Below, piece by piece: positions 44,757-56,025 of a stretch of DNA of 64,000 bases. The DNA lies in contig NC_133653.1 in assembly GCF_009905375.1 (NCBI RefSeq), positions 94,600,609-94,664,608 of the forward strand, in the 5' to 3' direction. The position numbers were made by a program, and so were the translations under genes. The DNA is from Apium graveolens (Eukaryota > Streptophyta > Magnoliopsida > Apiales > Apiaceae). The notes under the pieces were generated by a model that was not told where the DNA came from, made no database searches, and saw nothing but the letters and a program-made list of their open reading frames with translations. Every line of letters begins with the position of its first letter. Positions within the stretch are counted from its first letter, which is position 1.

Positions 44757-44862
44757 CAAAACGCAAACAAACGCAGCAGCCGCAGCACACAAACAAACGC
44801 AAACAAACGCAGCAGCCGCAGCACACAAACAAACGCAACAGCCGCAGCAGCCGCAGCAGCGC
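44757..44862. repeat. Short tandem repeat (about 44 bp) in the leader
   Basis: The phrases aaacgcaaacaaacgcagca and gccgcagcacacaaac alternate two to three times before (gcagcc)n. It is a simple-sequence expansion in the leader of the PMD-protease gene. Confidence 0.7.
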
Positions 44863-44930
44863 AGAGAGGAGGGGAAAAACCCAGGAGAAGCCAAAAAAAT
44901 CATCCCCCACCATCACTAAATCTTGAATCA

Positions 44931-45775
44931 TTCTTCTCTTTCGTAATTAAGGTATATAATTGATTTCTTTTAATTATTTACAGTTTTACTGATATAAATT
45001 TATGTTTTTTTGTTGATGTAGACCTGATTTTAGTATGATTGTAGTATTGATATATATTTATGCTTTTTTGTTAATGAATTAACATTTGAATTGTAATATG
45101 ATTAAGTTTGATTTTTTTAAATTTCTAGGGTTCATAATTTGGAATTATTTTAATTTGGAAAATATTCGTTTTTTAGGATTAATTCAATTCATTTTTTAGG
45201 ATTAATTAGTGTTATTTTCAAATTTTTTAATTCCTTTTTTAGGATTTAATGATAAAATTAGTGTAAAAAATTGAATTGAATTACTGTAAAATTCAAATAA
45301 AATTAGTGTAAAAAATCCTTTAATTAGATTGCACTTATTTAAAATTCGCTTAATTAAATTTTAATTTCGAATTATTTTTAGGATAAATTAATGGTAAAAT
45401 CAAAAAAAATTAGTGATAATTTCGAATTAATTTAGTGTATAAATCGAATTTAATGAAAAAATTAGTGTGAAATTCGAATGAATTAGTGTTAATTTCCAAT
45501 TATTTAGTGTAAAATAGACTTTAATGATAAAATTGGTGTTAAATTCAAATTATATTAAGAATTTATAATTATGAAATTACGGTTAATTTAGGGGTTAAAT
45601 TTTGGTGCTTAATTTTTGGGATGTAATTAATTTTTGGGATGTATAATTACGAATTGCGAATATAGTGGTTAATGTATTGTGTACTTGGTGATTATAAATG
45701 TGGTAATTGTTTTTGTTGTGTATGTTCTTTTTTTTATGTACGTGGTGGTGTTTTTATTGTGGTGATTGATGAATT
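44931..45775. other. AT-rich leader or intron of the PMD-protease gene
   Basis: About 850 bp of AT-rich sequence with the phrase aattagtgtaaa(a)att repeated many times (about 45240-45540). It could be a long first intron or promoter; nothing more can be supported. Confidence 0.45.
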
Positions 45776-47200
45776 ATGTTGATAATATTTTCATGTATGG
45801 ATAATTATGGTGATTTCGGGAATATGTTGCCGGGTCCGAACGCGCATAATGTTATTTGGGATAATCAGTATCATTTTAGTGAGTATGTTTGGGATGGTGC
45901 AGGGAGAGATGAGTTGCAGAGCTATTCGGAGAACAAGTCATTGCACTTGTGGAAGTTAAGTAGACCACAACGGGAATTGCTACACATGCTTGGGTTTGGG
46001 ATTTTTGCAGACCCTGCTGTTGTCTTGGCTACTGACACTCGGTCGATATCTGCTTTGGTAGAGCGTTGGAGACTTGAGACCAACACTTTCTTCACGAGGC
46101 AGGGGGAGATGACTGTTACACTGGAGGATGTAGGGTTTATTCTAGGGTTGCCAGTTCAGGGGGATGCACTGACTTGTGGGGTGATAGAGAACAAGGCTGC
46201 GTATTTTGTTAATAACTAGTTTGAGCCTTTGACCGAGGAGGAGGTGAAAAAGGCTTTGTATCGGAATAACATCAAGCTAGGGTGGTTGTTTGAGAGATAT
46301 GGTGCACAGAAGCCTGAGAAGAATAATATGAGGGTCACGGTTGTACATACTAAGGAATATCAGCTATTCTTGATGGGTTGTATCCTCTTCCCTAGCATCA
46401 ACCGGTCTTTTGTTCATGTTCGGTATATGCAACCATTGATTAATATGCGGGAGATTCCTTATTATGCTTGGGTGCAGTTGTTAGCTTATATATACCGGGG
46501 TTTGGAGATTGCTTCAAGGAAAGGCAATAAGAACATTGCTTGTTGTGTCTGGGTGTTACAAGTTTGGTCTTACGAGAGATTTCCTCGTATTGGCGTGCCT
46601 TTACGATCTCCCGGTCAGGAGGATTATCCAGTTGCTGAGGGATGGGCCTATTCTCGTGATACTCATGTGGGGGTTTCGAAGAAGCGCAGGATGACAGGTC
46701 CTCACCACAGCTTACCATTCTATAAGGGTGAGTTTGATGGTGTTGCTGGTGATGAGGAGGTCTGGAGGCCATATGCTAGGTTCGAGGATGTTATGGACAG
46801 TGAAATGATACCTGCACAGTTAGCTGGGTGCGGTCGAGTTCCCCTTGTATGTTATGACGTGGTCGAGTGGTAGCATCCAGAAAGGGTGTCGAGACAGTTT
46901 GGTGCTAGTCCCCAGATTCCATGGGCGATGGTGAACATGGTTGGCTACAGGGGGGCTAAGGAGGTCACATTTGCAGGGGAGGATTGGCTTGTACGGTGGT
47001 TTATTGATATTGGCAAATGTGTTAGGTTCTGTTCAGATTTGGATGGACTTAATGATGACTCGGTAGACATGGCTTCGGAGGCTGATTACATGGCGTGGTA
47101 TGCTGATATATTTCGTATGCGCATAGGGAAGCCGGATCCATAGCCTCAGCAGTAGTACAAGACGAGAGAGTTGTATGATAGCCTTGAGGGATATGAAGTT
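45776..47200 (+). pseudogene. PMD domain part of the PMD-protease gene
   Basis: Likely start ATG 45797 (MDNYGDFGNMLPGPN; 45776 also possible). PMD text follows: LHLWKLSRPQRELLHMLGFG, ETNTFFTRQGEMTVTLEDVG, FILGLPVQGDAL. TAG at 46217-46219 replaces Trp (NN-stop-FEPLTEEEV); the frame goes on as KLGWLFERYG, EYQLFLMGCILFPS, WVQLLAYIYRGLEIAS and CVWVLQVWSYERFPRIG. TAG stops at 46871-46873 and 47141-47143 also interrupt. The three stops are compatible with G-to-A or C-to-T changes. A donor GTAAGT is at 47201. This PMD belongs to the longer transposon-borne type and is distinct from the PMD gene at 38-40 kb. Confidence 0.75.
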
Positions 47201-47334
47201 GTAAGTATTTTACAAATATGCATATTTCACATTACACCACACACTACCAAATTTGCATTCACACGTATTTCATCTTGCACATATGATATCCTTCTGGAAT
47301 TAAGGAAAAAATGTTTGTTTGTTTTTGTTTGTAG

Positions 47335-48741
47335 ATGGTTATCGGGCTTAATATGTTGAATCAGCTGGATGCTAGGGTTCCTCCAGAATTTTTGAAGGAG
47401 TTTGGGAGGATTTCTGGTACCTTCCTCACACCATTCTCTCAGTTAATGAAGATGATCAAAGGACCCGCCTATAGACCTCCCACATTTCAGAACATAAAAC
47501 CAGATTTCATTGCACCTTCGACTGACGACTTTGACATTCCATCCATTCCTGCCCAGGATGTCGTTGACATGACACAGCCATCCCAGCATGTGTCTCAGCC
47601 ACCCTAGACTATTGCCTCATCTAGTAGGCCCATGAAGCTTGCATCCCGCATGATGAAAGAAGAGAAGTGGAGTATCACTAAGAGTCTCAGCATGACAAAG
47701 AAGAATGCTATATATTCAGATTGGGGATGGGGCTTTGGGATGGAGCCGAGGATTCCCGGTGGTCTTACTGTTCAGGACTATCACGTCCATGCATCAGCTA
47801 TGCAGAGTCTGGCTCCAGGAACATGGGTTGATGACAGGATCATATACACTTTTATGGTATTATTCGTTACTCGTTGCTAATATATTTTAGTTTTCTAATA
47901 CATTTTAGTTGTTGCATTCATTTTAGTTATTGCATTCATTTTACTTGTTGCATATATTTTACTTGTTGCATTCATATTTATTTTTAGGGATTGCTAAGGA
48001 GTCGGGAGGAGGAGATTCACAATGGATGTATACGGGAGAGGAAACCCGTCTATTACTTCATGGATCCCTACTTCATGGTACTTAGGAAAGGACATGTGAA
48101 GAAAATCAGAAAAGCATCGAGGGTCGGTGGAGATACATTGTAGAGGGCATGGAATAAAGCATAACGTAGTTTTACTGGTTTTACCACTGCTACTGTTGGT
48201 CCTTCTGTTCTCGAGGCGGACTACATATTCATCCCATGTTGTGTCGGAGATGTGCATTGGGTTTTGTTCATGTTCGGTACTAGACGATTTGAAGGTCTTA
48301 TCATATATTCAATGAATGACGAGCCGGATTATCGTGAGGATATACGAGTGGTGGTATGTTCCTCTACTATTACTGTCTTCTATACAATCCTTATCAATTG
48401 TATATTTTATTCATTCTTGGATCATAATTTCATTGCAGTCATGGTTGTTGCCGAGGCTATTGCATATGATACAGCTAGTCGAGGGGCGTGACCCTACTTC
48501 AGCCGAGGTCCTAGCTCTACCGTCCAGGCCAAAGCAACGAAACTTCAATAATTACGGTGTTTATGTGATAAAGTACATGGACTACTTCACACAAGGATAT
48601 GACTTAGCCGAGGTACCGAATTGGTCACAGAAGGAGGTGGATACCTTTAGGTATCGGATAGCCAGGGAGCTTCAGCTAGGGAAGGCAAGGGGATTCCCGG
48701 GACTCGTATGCGTAGGCATCACGAAGTTTCGTAGTACTTAT
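47335..48741 (+). pseudogene. Ulp1-like C48 protease part of the same gene
   Basis: An exon opens at ATG 47335 after TTTGTAG (FLKEFGRISGTFLTPFSQLM), followed by TAG 47605-47607 and the protease lead-in (GGLTVQDYHVHASAM, TWVDDRI). Introns at about 47856-47989 and 48353-48440 have GT-AG ends. The protease His lies in CVGDVHWVLFMFG, an Asp in LIIYSMND, and the Gln-to-Cys region reads QRNFNNYGVYVIKYMDYF. In C48 peptidases the usual text is near NDCGVYV, so the catalytic Cys (and the preceding Asp) appear replaced by Tyr and Asn, both explainable as G-to-A changes. It therefore looks catalytically dead even apart from its stops. Confidence 0.7.
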
Positions 48742-49140
48742 GTGGTTGGATTTTATTTCATATATGGTTGGATTTCATTTGATTTTAGGTTGTCGGATTA
48801 CGTACTTGGATTTCATTTGATTTTATATTGTCGGTTTACGTACTTGGATATCATATGATTTTAGGTTGTGAGATTACGTACTTGGATTTCATTTGATTTT
48901 ATATTGTCCGGTTTTATTTGGGTTTTTTTGGTTTAATTTAGGTGGATTTTGGTGGATTTTCTGGATTTTGGATTGTTTTGGATTTTGGAGGATTGTTGTG
49001 AATAAATTTTGGTGAATTATGCTGGATTTTGGAGGATTGTTGGTGTGTGGGAATTATGCTAGATTTTGGAGGATTGTTGGCAATTTGTTGGCTGGATTTT
49101 GGATTTTGCTGGATTTTGGATTTTGTTGGCTGTCTGCATA
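48742..49140. repeat. Two families of short T-rich tandem repeats
   Basis: 48760-48910 repeats a unit of about 46 bp (acttggatttcatttgattt plus ttaggttgtcggattacgt-like ends) about four times. 48945-49125 repeats tggattttggaggattgttg-like units with drift. Both lie at the 3' end of the PMD-protease element. Confidence 0.65.
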
Positions 49141-49223
49141 CAGTCTGCAGAAAAAAAATCCCCGCCCAACCGTGAAAATTTTCCACGATCCCTCTTCATC
49201 CCAACCGCGAAAATTTTTCGCGG

Positions 49224-49645
49224 TCCGTCCCTTTGTTTTTTTCCACAAAACCAGAGCAGAAACAGAGTAATGCATGCAAAGCTTCTGTTGAAATTTCTTA
49301 AATTTTGGAAGTTAGTTTAGACTAACTTCCAAAAATCCAAACCACTCTCAAAAGTCTTAAAATATGGTATGAGTGATTTTCAAAAAAAAATTCAATTTTT
49401 ACATTCAATTGAAAATTCCTTAAAAAGTCAACAAAAGTCAACATTTTGTCCAAATGTTAAAAAAAAACTTTTCAATACATTTCATAACAATTTCTAATGT
49501 ATGGTTCGACTTGTAAATTTTAATTTTCAATCTCAAATTTATAGGTACACTTTCAATCTCAAATTTCATACTTTAATTAATAGAAAATACATAATTGCCG
49601 CTCAAATTCAATGAAAATTATAAAATACATAAGTTCGAATTAAAA
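49224..49645. other. AT-rich intergenic DNA
   Basis: About 420 bp with no gene signal; AAAATTTCA and TTCAAT runs dominate. It separates the PMD-protease element from the 3' end of the next ORF. Confidence 0.5.
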
Positions 49646-50463
49646 TTACGCGATCAATAGAATCCAATAAATTTTACGAAATATATTGATCCTAACAAAA
49701 ATACCTAATATATTAGAAAGAACACCGGATAACCGGTGTTGAGCAACTCCTTGCATAGTATCCACGAAGCATGCAATATGGTAGAGAACAAGTACACAAC
49801 CATCACGGATATGCCCTTCCGTAAGTTTCCACGGGTAAGGGTTGGAGTCGTTCCAAATGGTAACGGGAATCGTATTCGACCCATCGTAGAGACGAAATCT
49901 TGCAAAACATGTCCCGTGTTCCCTCTCAGTCCCTCCCGTTAGGTGTGAAACCCAACCCTTCACATATTCAATGCGCATTTGGTCCATATTACAACCCTCA
50001 CGAGGCCTCAAGTTTACAATATCGGTAATCCGATCACATTTAACAAACTTACTGCCATTCCATCCGGATTTTTTCCATTTTCCATCGAGCGTGTTGTTGC
50101 CCAAATTCAAGATCGGAAGGAAGTACGGATCCGGATGAGAGTTCACCAATCTCCACGGTTCAGTACCACCCATCCAATTGCATGCCTCGATCCAATTTTT
50201 GGCCCTATAAGCCTCCTCATCGGGTGGGTACAAGTCTGTTTCCTCTTCCTCCACATGGGGAGGCTCGTCATTGTCCACAAGGGGCATCAACTCAGCACAT
50301 GCATCTTCCATCTCACTAAAGGTTGGTGAGACCACATCTTCCTCGTCATTGTCCTCATACCACGAGTCGCTTGGTAGGGAGTCCGAGAATGTGTTGCTAA
50401 CGTGGGAAACCGAATCACAACTATGATCGGAGTTGTTGTCACCACTATACTCGCTAGTCATGT
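49646..50463 (-). CDS. Unrecognised acidic protein
   Basis: Likely start ATG 50463 (MTSEYSGDNNSDHSCD); an upstream extension to 50503 exists but lies at the LTR edge. The first 100 residues are Asp/Glu/Ser-rich (EDNDEEDVVSPTFSEMEDA). The second half is globular-looking: GGTEPWRLVNSHPDPYF, CDRITDIVNLRPREGCNM, GTCFARFRLYDGSNTIPVTI and GHIRDGCVLVLYHIACFVD. The last resembles an OB-fold-like beta pattern, but that is a guess and I do not recognise the family. The frame is open for 272 codons with no internal stop, in contrast to its neighbours. The SIRE-like LTR begins 40 bp upstream of the ATG, so its original promoter is displaced or supplied by the LTR. Confidence 0.55.
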
Positions 50464-50502
50464 TACCTATCACAATAAATGTTAGATATATTTGAGATGT
50501 CA

Positions 50503-51037
50503 TGTCTAATATGATTTGTGTTTAGTTTTCAGAACTTAACAACAGGACATATCATAACTTACTGAAGTCAGAACTTAATATCAGAACTTAAGGTGCCAGA
50601 AGATACATATCAGTACTTAAGTATGGGAAGACTTTCAGATAAGGAATGCGGCTGATTTACAGGAGAAGATCTGGACTAAAATAAAAGAAGATATGCATGA
50701 AGAGTTAGAGGACTAGAAGACTTGTAGAAGATATCTGATTGATATATTTTAGGAGACAGAATTATATTCCATATCAATTAGAAGTTATCTTGTAACTGTG
50801 TACTATATAAACACAACTTAGGGTTTACACTATATGTGTTATCATTATCGAAAAGATTATACATTGTAACCTAGCAGCTCTTAGTGATATTTGTTCATCA
50901 CTAAGAGAGAACAACAGTTCATATTGTAACAGAGTTTATTAAATATACTTGATCTTTGTTACATACTTTTATTGAAATCGATTTGATTATATAAATACTG
51001 TATTCAACCCCCTTCTACAGTGTTACGTGACCTAACA
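50503..51037 (+). repeat. SIRE-like 5' LTR
   Basis: 535 bp from TGTCTAATATG to GACCTAACA. It contains several copies of cagaactta/cagtactta (50533-50620), a TATATAAA box at 50804-50811 and a poly-A-like end. The LTR start is inferred from the TG...CA rule, since the 3' LTR is not in the window. Confidence 0.75.
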
Positions 51038-51039
51038 AG

Positions 51040-51051
51040 TGGTATCAAAAC
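51040..51051 (+). promoter_or_regulatory. SIRE-like primer-binding site
   Basis: TGGTATCAAAAC, two bases after the LTR. It differs from the initiator-tRNA complement TGGTATCAGAGC at two positions, consistent with decay of an old copy. Confidence 0.7.
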
Positions 51052-51090
51052 TTTTCAGTTAACACACATACGGTAAAGATCCAAACAATC

Positions 51091-51995
51091 ATGTCTGAAG
51101 AAACACAAACCCCAACTAAGCCCACCAAAACTCAAGAAACTGAAAACACTCAAACCCACAGTCGATATGAGACTATTAGGGTTCCCATACTGAGACCTTC
51201 TGAGTATCCCATATGGAAAGTGAAGATGGCTATGTTTCTGGAAGCTACAGATCCAGAATACCTTGACATAATCAATGAAGGACCATATAAGCCTACCAAG
51301 CTCTCTGTTACAGTTGCTGATTAACCAGCAAAGTCCATACCAAAGGAGAAAGATGATTACACAGATGAAGACATCTCATCTGTTGCAAAGGATGCAAGGG
51401 TAAGACATTTGTTGCATAGTGCCATTGATAATGTCATGTCAAATAGGGTAATTGGATGCAAGACTGCAAAGGAGATATGGGATGCTTTGGAGACAAGATG
51501 TCATGGAACTGATGCAATCAAAAAGAACAGGAGGACTATACTCACTCAAGAGTATGAGCACTTTGACTCAAAAGTTGATGAGTCATTAACTGACTTATAT
51601 GACAGGTTTGTCAAACTCTTGAATGATCTGTCACTGGTGGACAAGGAATATGATCTTGAAGATTCAATTCTAAAATTCCTTTTAGCTCTTCCTGGAAATT
51701 GAGATTTGAAGTCTACTACCATAAGAGACAACTATGACCTTACTGAAACTACTCTCGATAAAATTTATGGTATGCTCAAGACTTATGAACTTGAGATGGA
51801 TCAAAGGAGCAAGAGGCATGGACGAAAGTCAAGGACAATTGCTCTTAAAGCTGAGGAGGAATCTCCTAAAGTGATTGCCTCAAAAAGGAGCAAAGGAAAG
51901 GCTCTCATCATAAAGTCTGATTCAGAGTCATCATATTCTGATGATGATGATTCAGAAACTAAAAGTTTACCTGAAATGGATGTTGATGAAGAGAT
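51091..51995 (+). pseudogene. SIRE-like Gag, N-terminal half
   Basis: Start ATG 51091 (MSEETQTPTKPTKTQETEN). Text matches SIRE-type Gag: EYPIWKVKMAMFLEATDPEY, TAKEIWDALETRCHG, DLYDRFVKLLNDLSLVDKEY. A TAA at 51322-51324 (CAA to TAA) and a TGA at 51700-51702 (TGG to TGA) interrupt it. It ends in an acidic Ser/Asp run (SDSESSYSDDDDSETKSL) before EMDVDEE, where copia B is inserted. The other half continues in phase at 58837. Confidence 0.8.
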
Positions 51996-53699
51996 TGTAG
52001 GATTTTAGACATCACAGAAGCATGGTAAAACATTTTCTTGATATAAAATCCATATAAACGCATACAAATCGTGAATAAATCGAGGGATCGATTACTAACC
52101 TTTAATAGCGATCTAAGAACGATGAACGGAGATCTTTAGCAGCTGCTCCTCAATTGTGAAGCACTCCACCGGAATCCACCAAGAGATCAAAATAATGGAG
52201 GGAGGAAGAGGTTGAGAGAATTAGTTGCCTCCCTTTCTTTTCTACTTTTGATTTAGGGTTTTTATTTTGGTTGAGGCAAATAGGGTTTATAATAGTATAT
52301 TTATAGGCAAAATTTTCAGCTGAAAATTTTCCCATAAAATATTATTATTATTAACCCTTTAATTGATTATTCTTATTAGCCAATTAACTAATAATTAAAA
52401 CACCTTTTAATCATTAATCCCTTTTCTAATCACTTTAGAAAAATAATTCTCTCACTTGATTTAATTTCCAAAATTAAATTCTTAATTAATAATATTAAGA
52501 ATTTTTCTTAATTAATTTATAATTAATTAAATCTCATTTAATCAATTATTAAATTTGCTAATTAATTATTTATTTCACAAATAAATAATTACCAGCCATT
52601 ATTAATTAATTCCTCCACCATTAAATCATTCTTTTTATGGTGTGACCATGTAGGTTCAATATTAAGCCGGTAGTAGAAATAAATAATAATAAAACTATTT
52701 TATCATTATTTATATAAATTCTCTAATTTATTAAATATGATTAATTAATAAATTAATCATGTTTATTCTACATCGTGAGGGATACTTCTCAGCATATCGC
52801 GACTATCCGGATAATACGAATTCACTGCTTAGAATACCAGAAACCTATTCAGTAAATAGTTACCGTATAATTAATTCCTTCTACCCTGTAATGTCATGAT
52901 TAGATATAAGGCATGGAACTCGTGTCAAGCCTATCTCATTTAATCATATGCTTTCCCATTCACTATGCTTAGTTCTAATTAATGTGAATTAAAAACTCCT
53001 TTCTAATTTCATTCACTCTGGCCAGAGATTCCTGAACTAGCATAAGTGGATCAGCATTGAACATTCTCTTCCTTTCACTAGAAGGGGTAGATCCTTTATT
53101 GATCATACACTATCTTCGTGTACAAATTCCTACACCCAGTAGAGCCCTTATTATTGTCCCTGGAGACTAAGAACTAAACCAAAGTATAGTTCAGTGTACA
53201 CAAGATGATTATGATGACCTCAAGTCTAAGGATACTTGTACAATTATCACTATGTGAACATCTGCTGACACGTGAGTGGACTCCATCAGTTGTTCAGCTG
53301 TTTGAGTCATGTTCAGTGAACTTATTCTATAATAAGCACCTACATACTAGCTATAGTGTCACCACACAAATGTCTATGAAAACAGACATCCTTCATAATG
53401 AAGCAAGCATAGTATGTACCGATCTTTGCGGATTACTAATTACCAGTTAGTAATCCTACGACCAGGAAATATTTAAGTTCAGAGTTATCATCTTTTAGGT
53501 CTCATTATTATGATCTCATCATAATCCATAAAAAGTTTTACTCTAAACTATGATATATCTTATTTAAACACTTAAATAGATAAAGCCCGCAATAAAACCA
53601 AAACAAGTCTTTTATTAATATCAATGAAATCAAAACAGATTACATAAAAGTTATTCCTAAATCATCATACATGATTGGACTTAGGACATATCTCTTTCA
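51996..53699 (-). repeat. Copia B 3' LTR
   Basis: 1704 bp, TGTAGGATTT to TCTCTTTCA on the + strand. A polypurine tract follows on its right (53700). No second full copy exists in the window; only 58673-58836 matches its last part. Confidence 0.8.
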
Positions 53700-53712
53700 A
53701 TCCCCCACTTGT
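53700..53712 (-). promoter_or_regulatory. Copia B polypurine tract
   Basis: On the minus strand this reads ACAAGTGGGGGAT directly before the LTR start TGAAAGAG. Confidence 0.75.
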
Positions 53713-53762
53713 ACTAAAGCCAATCACTCTGGTATCTAATACCCATCTTGTCTTTATGACGA

Positions 53763-55272
53763 TCAAAGTGGCTTTGTTAAAGGGTCTGCTATGTTGTTAT
53801 GTGTGTTAACTCTCTTGACGTTGACATCTCCTCTTTCAACAATCTTCCTAATCAGATGAAAGCGCCGCAAAATATTTCCTATAAGAAGTATGTCATCCAC
53901 ATACAATACAAGATTTGTTACCGCGCTCCCACTAACCTTCTTGTAGACATATGGTTCATCTATGTTATTGATAAAACCAAACTCTTTGATTGTCTCATCA
54001 AAACGGATGTTCCATCTACGAGAAGCTTGCTTTAAACCATATATGGTTCGTAGCAGCTTACACACTAGGTGTTCATTTCCTTTGGAAAGAAAACCCTCTG
54101 GCTGTGTCATATACACTTCCTCTTCAAGTTTCCCATTGAGGAAGGGCGTTTTCATGTCCATTTTCCAGATCTCATAGTCATAGTAAGCAGTAATCGCAAG
54201 CAAAATCCGAAATTGATTTTAACAGGGCTACAGGCGAGAAAGTTCCATCAAAGTCATTCCCTTGCCTTTGTCTGAATCCTTTTGCCACGAGCCTGGCCTT
54301 ATAGGTCTCCACCTGGCCATCTACTCCAATCTTTCTTTTGTATACCCATTTGCACTCAATAGGCTTCACACCCTCAGGTGCTTCAACCAAAGTCCATACT
54401 TGGTTGGTATACATAGATTCCATTTCGAATTTCATGGCACTTTGCCATTTCTTTGAGTCAACACTACTCATAGCCTCATTATAGGTCATAGGGTCATCAC
54501 CATCAATGATTGACAACTCATTGTCATTCTCAATGACAAGGCCATAATACCTCTCAGGTTGGCAAGACACTCTCCCTGTCCTACGAATGGGTTGTTCCAC
54601 AGAAGGTTGTTCAGTCTGAATAGGTGTTTCCACTTGAACCGTAGTAGTTTGTGCTTCTTGAACTTCATCAAGTTCAATCTTGCTCCCACTGTTTCCTTCA
54701 AGGATAAACTGCTTTTCCAAGAAGGTAGCGTGTCTGGAGACAAACACCCTATGATCGGTGTAAAAGTAATACCCTAAAGTCTCTTTAGGATATCCCATAA
54801 AATTACATTTTACGGATCGAGATTCCAACTTATCTGGGTCAACTTTCTTGACATAAGCTGGACATCCCCAAATCTTAACGTGTTTAAGACTCGGTTTCCT
54901 TTCTTTCCATATCTCATATGGAGTTTGAGGAACAGATTTGGAAGGCACCTTATTCAGTAAATATGCTGAGATTTCCAATGCATAACCCCATAGGAATACT
55001 GGAAGATTCGCATAGCTCATCATGGACCGAACCATGTCTAACAAAGTTCGATTTCTCCTTTCAGATACCCCATTCAACTGTGGAGTATATGGAGGAGTCC
55101 ACTGGGAGACTATACCATTTTCTTTGAGATAAGCTAGAAACTCTCCATTCAAGTATTCACCACCTCGATCTGATCGAAGAGTTATAATACTATGTTTGGT
55201 TTGTTTCTCCACTTCATACTTATATTCTTTGAACTTTTCAAAGGCTTCAGACTTATGTTTCATCAAATACAC
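53763..55272 (-). pseudogene. Copia B integrase/RT with internal deletion
   Basis: The minus frame 55272-54178 gives the integrase core (LRSDRGGEYLNGEF, PQLNGVSERRNRTLLDM) and the start of RT (WVYKRKIGVDGQVETYKARL, LVAKGFRQ). After a break near 54200, RT goes on as IWKMDMKTPFLNGKLEEEV to VLYVDDILLIGN. Directly after this, the frame reads ILRRFHLIRKIVERGDVN, which is near the end of RNase H in copia A. About 350 codons between the YVDD box and the RNase H end are therefore gone. The frame ends NNIADPLTKPL at 53763. Confidence 0.85.
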
Positions 55273-56025
55273 ATATCTGAATCTAGATCAATCATCTATG
55301 AAAGTAATGAAGTATGAAAATCCACCCATGGCTTGCGTAGACATTGGTCCACATACATCTGTGTGTACCAATCCTAGCAAATCTGAAGCCCTCTCTCCAT
55401 GTCCACTAAATGGAGATTTGGTCATTTTACCCAATAGACAAGACTCGCATGTAGGATATGATTTAAAATCAAAGCGGTCAACCCTTCCTTATGCAATGTC
55501 CGCAATCTATTTTCACTAATATGACCAAGTCTGCAGTGCCACAAGAAAGTGAGATTTTCATCATCCCTTTTTCTTTTATTAGTATATTCAATTTGTAGTA
55601 AATCATGCTCTACGTCACATATATACAGACCATTATTTAAAATACCACTTCCATAAAGAACGTTATCTCTAAGAATTGAACATTTATTATTCTGAATAAC
55701 AAACGAAAATCCAGCCAAGTCTAACATGGAAATAGAAATAATATTCCTCACAATCGAGGGAACTAATTAACAATTATTTAAAACAATAGTCTTGCCCGTA
55801 GGCATATGTAAATGAAATGATCCTACAGCTTCAGCAGCAACTCTTGCTCCATTTCCCATCCGTAGAATCACCTCCTCTTCTTCAAGAGTCATACTTCTCC
55901 TTAGTCCCTGCAACGAATTGTAAATATGAGAACCACAGGCGGTATCTAATACCCAAGTAGAAATTTGATTTAATGACATATTCAATTCAATTATGAATAT
56001 ACCTGAAACAGAAGCGGTACTCTCA
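55273..56025 (-). pseudogene. Copia B protease and integrase start
   Basis: The protease motif reads STWVLDTACGSHIYNS (usually DTGCGSH; Gly to Ala here), then GNGARVAAEAVGSFHLHMP. A TAA near 55767 and frame changes interrupt. Integrase zinc-region text follows (FLWHCRLGHISENRLR), then a frame break near 55422. The fragments are in the expected order but no product could be made. Confidence 0.8.

Larger units (their letters stand above)
44684..49223 (+). mobile_element. TIR-bounded element with PMD and Ulp1 gene
   Basis: The left end carries GACCGCGGAAAATTTCCGCGG and then TTGG; the right end reads, as reverse complement, GACCGCGAAAAATTTTCGCGG and then TTGG. They form an inverted repeat of about 25 bp, and each is itself nearly palindromic. 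Between them lies one spliced gene for a PMD domain plus a C48 (Ulp1) protease, and no transposase. Several plant Mutator-like elements carry Ulp1-type genes, so a MULE-derived origin is plausible, but no target duplication was found and the borders are tentative. A second partial palindrome pair (accacggaaattttcatcgg at 44626; aaccgtgaaaattttccacg near 49168) lies close by. Confidence 0.5.

Noticed and set aside
49066..49320. Overlapping ORFs on both strands at the right end of the PMD-protease element
   Set aside because: They arise from T-rich short repeats and the palindromic ends; composition is low complexity.
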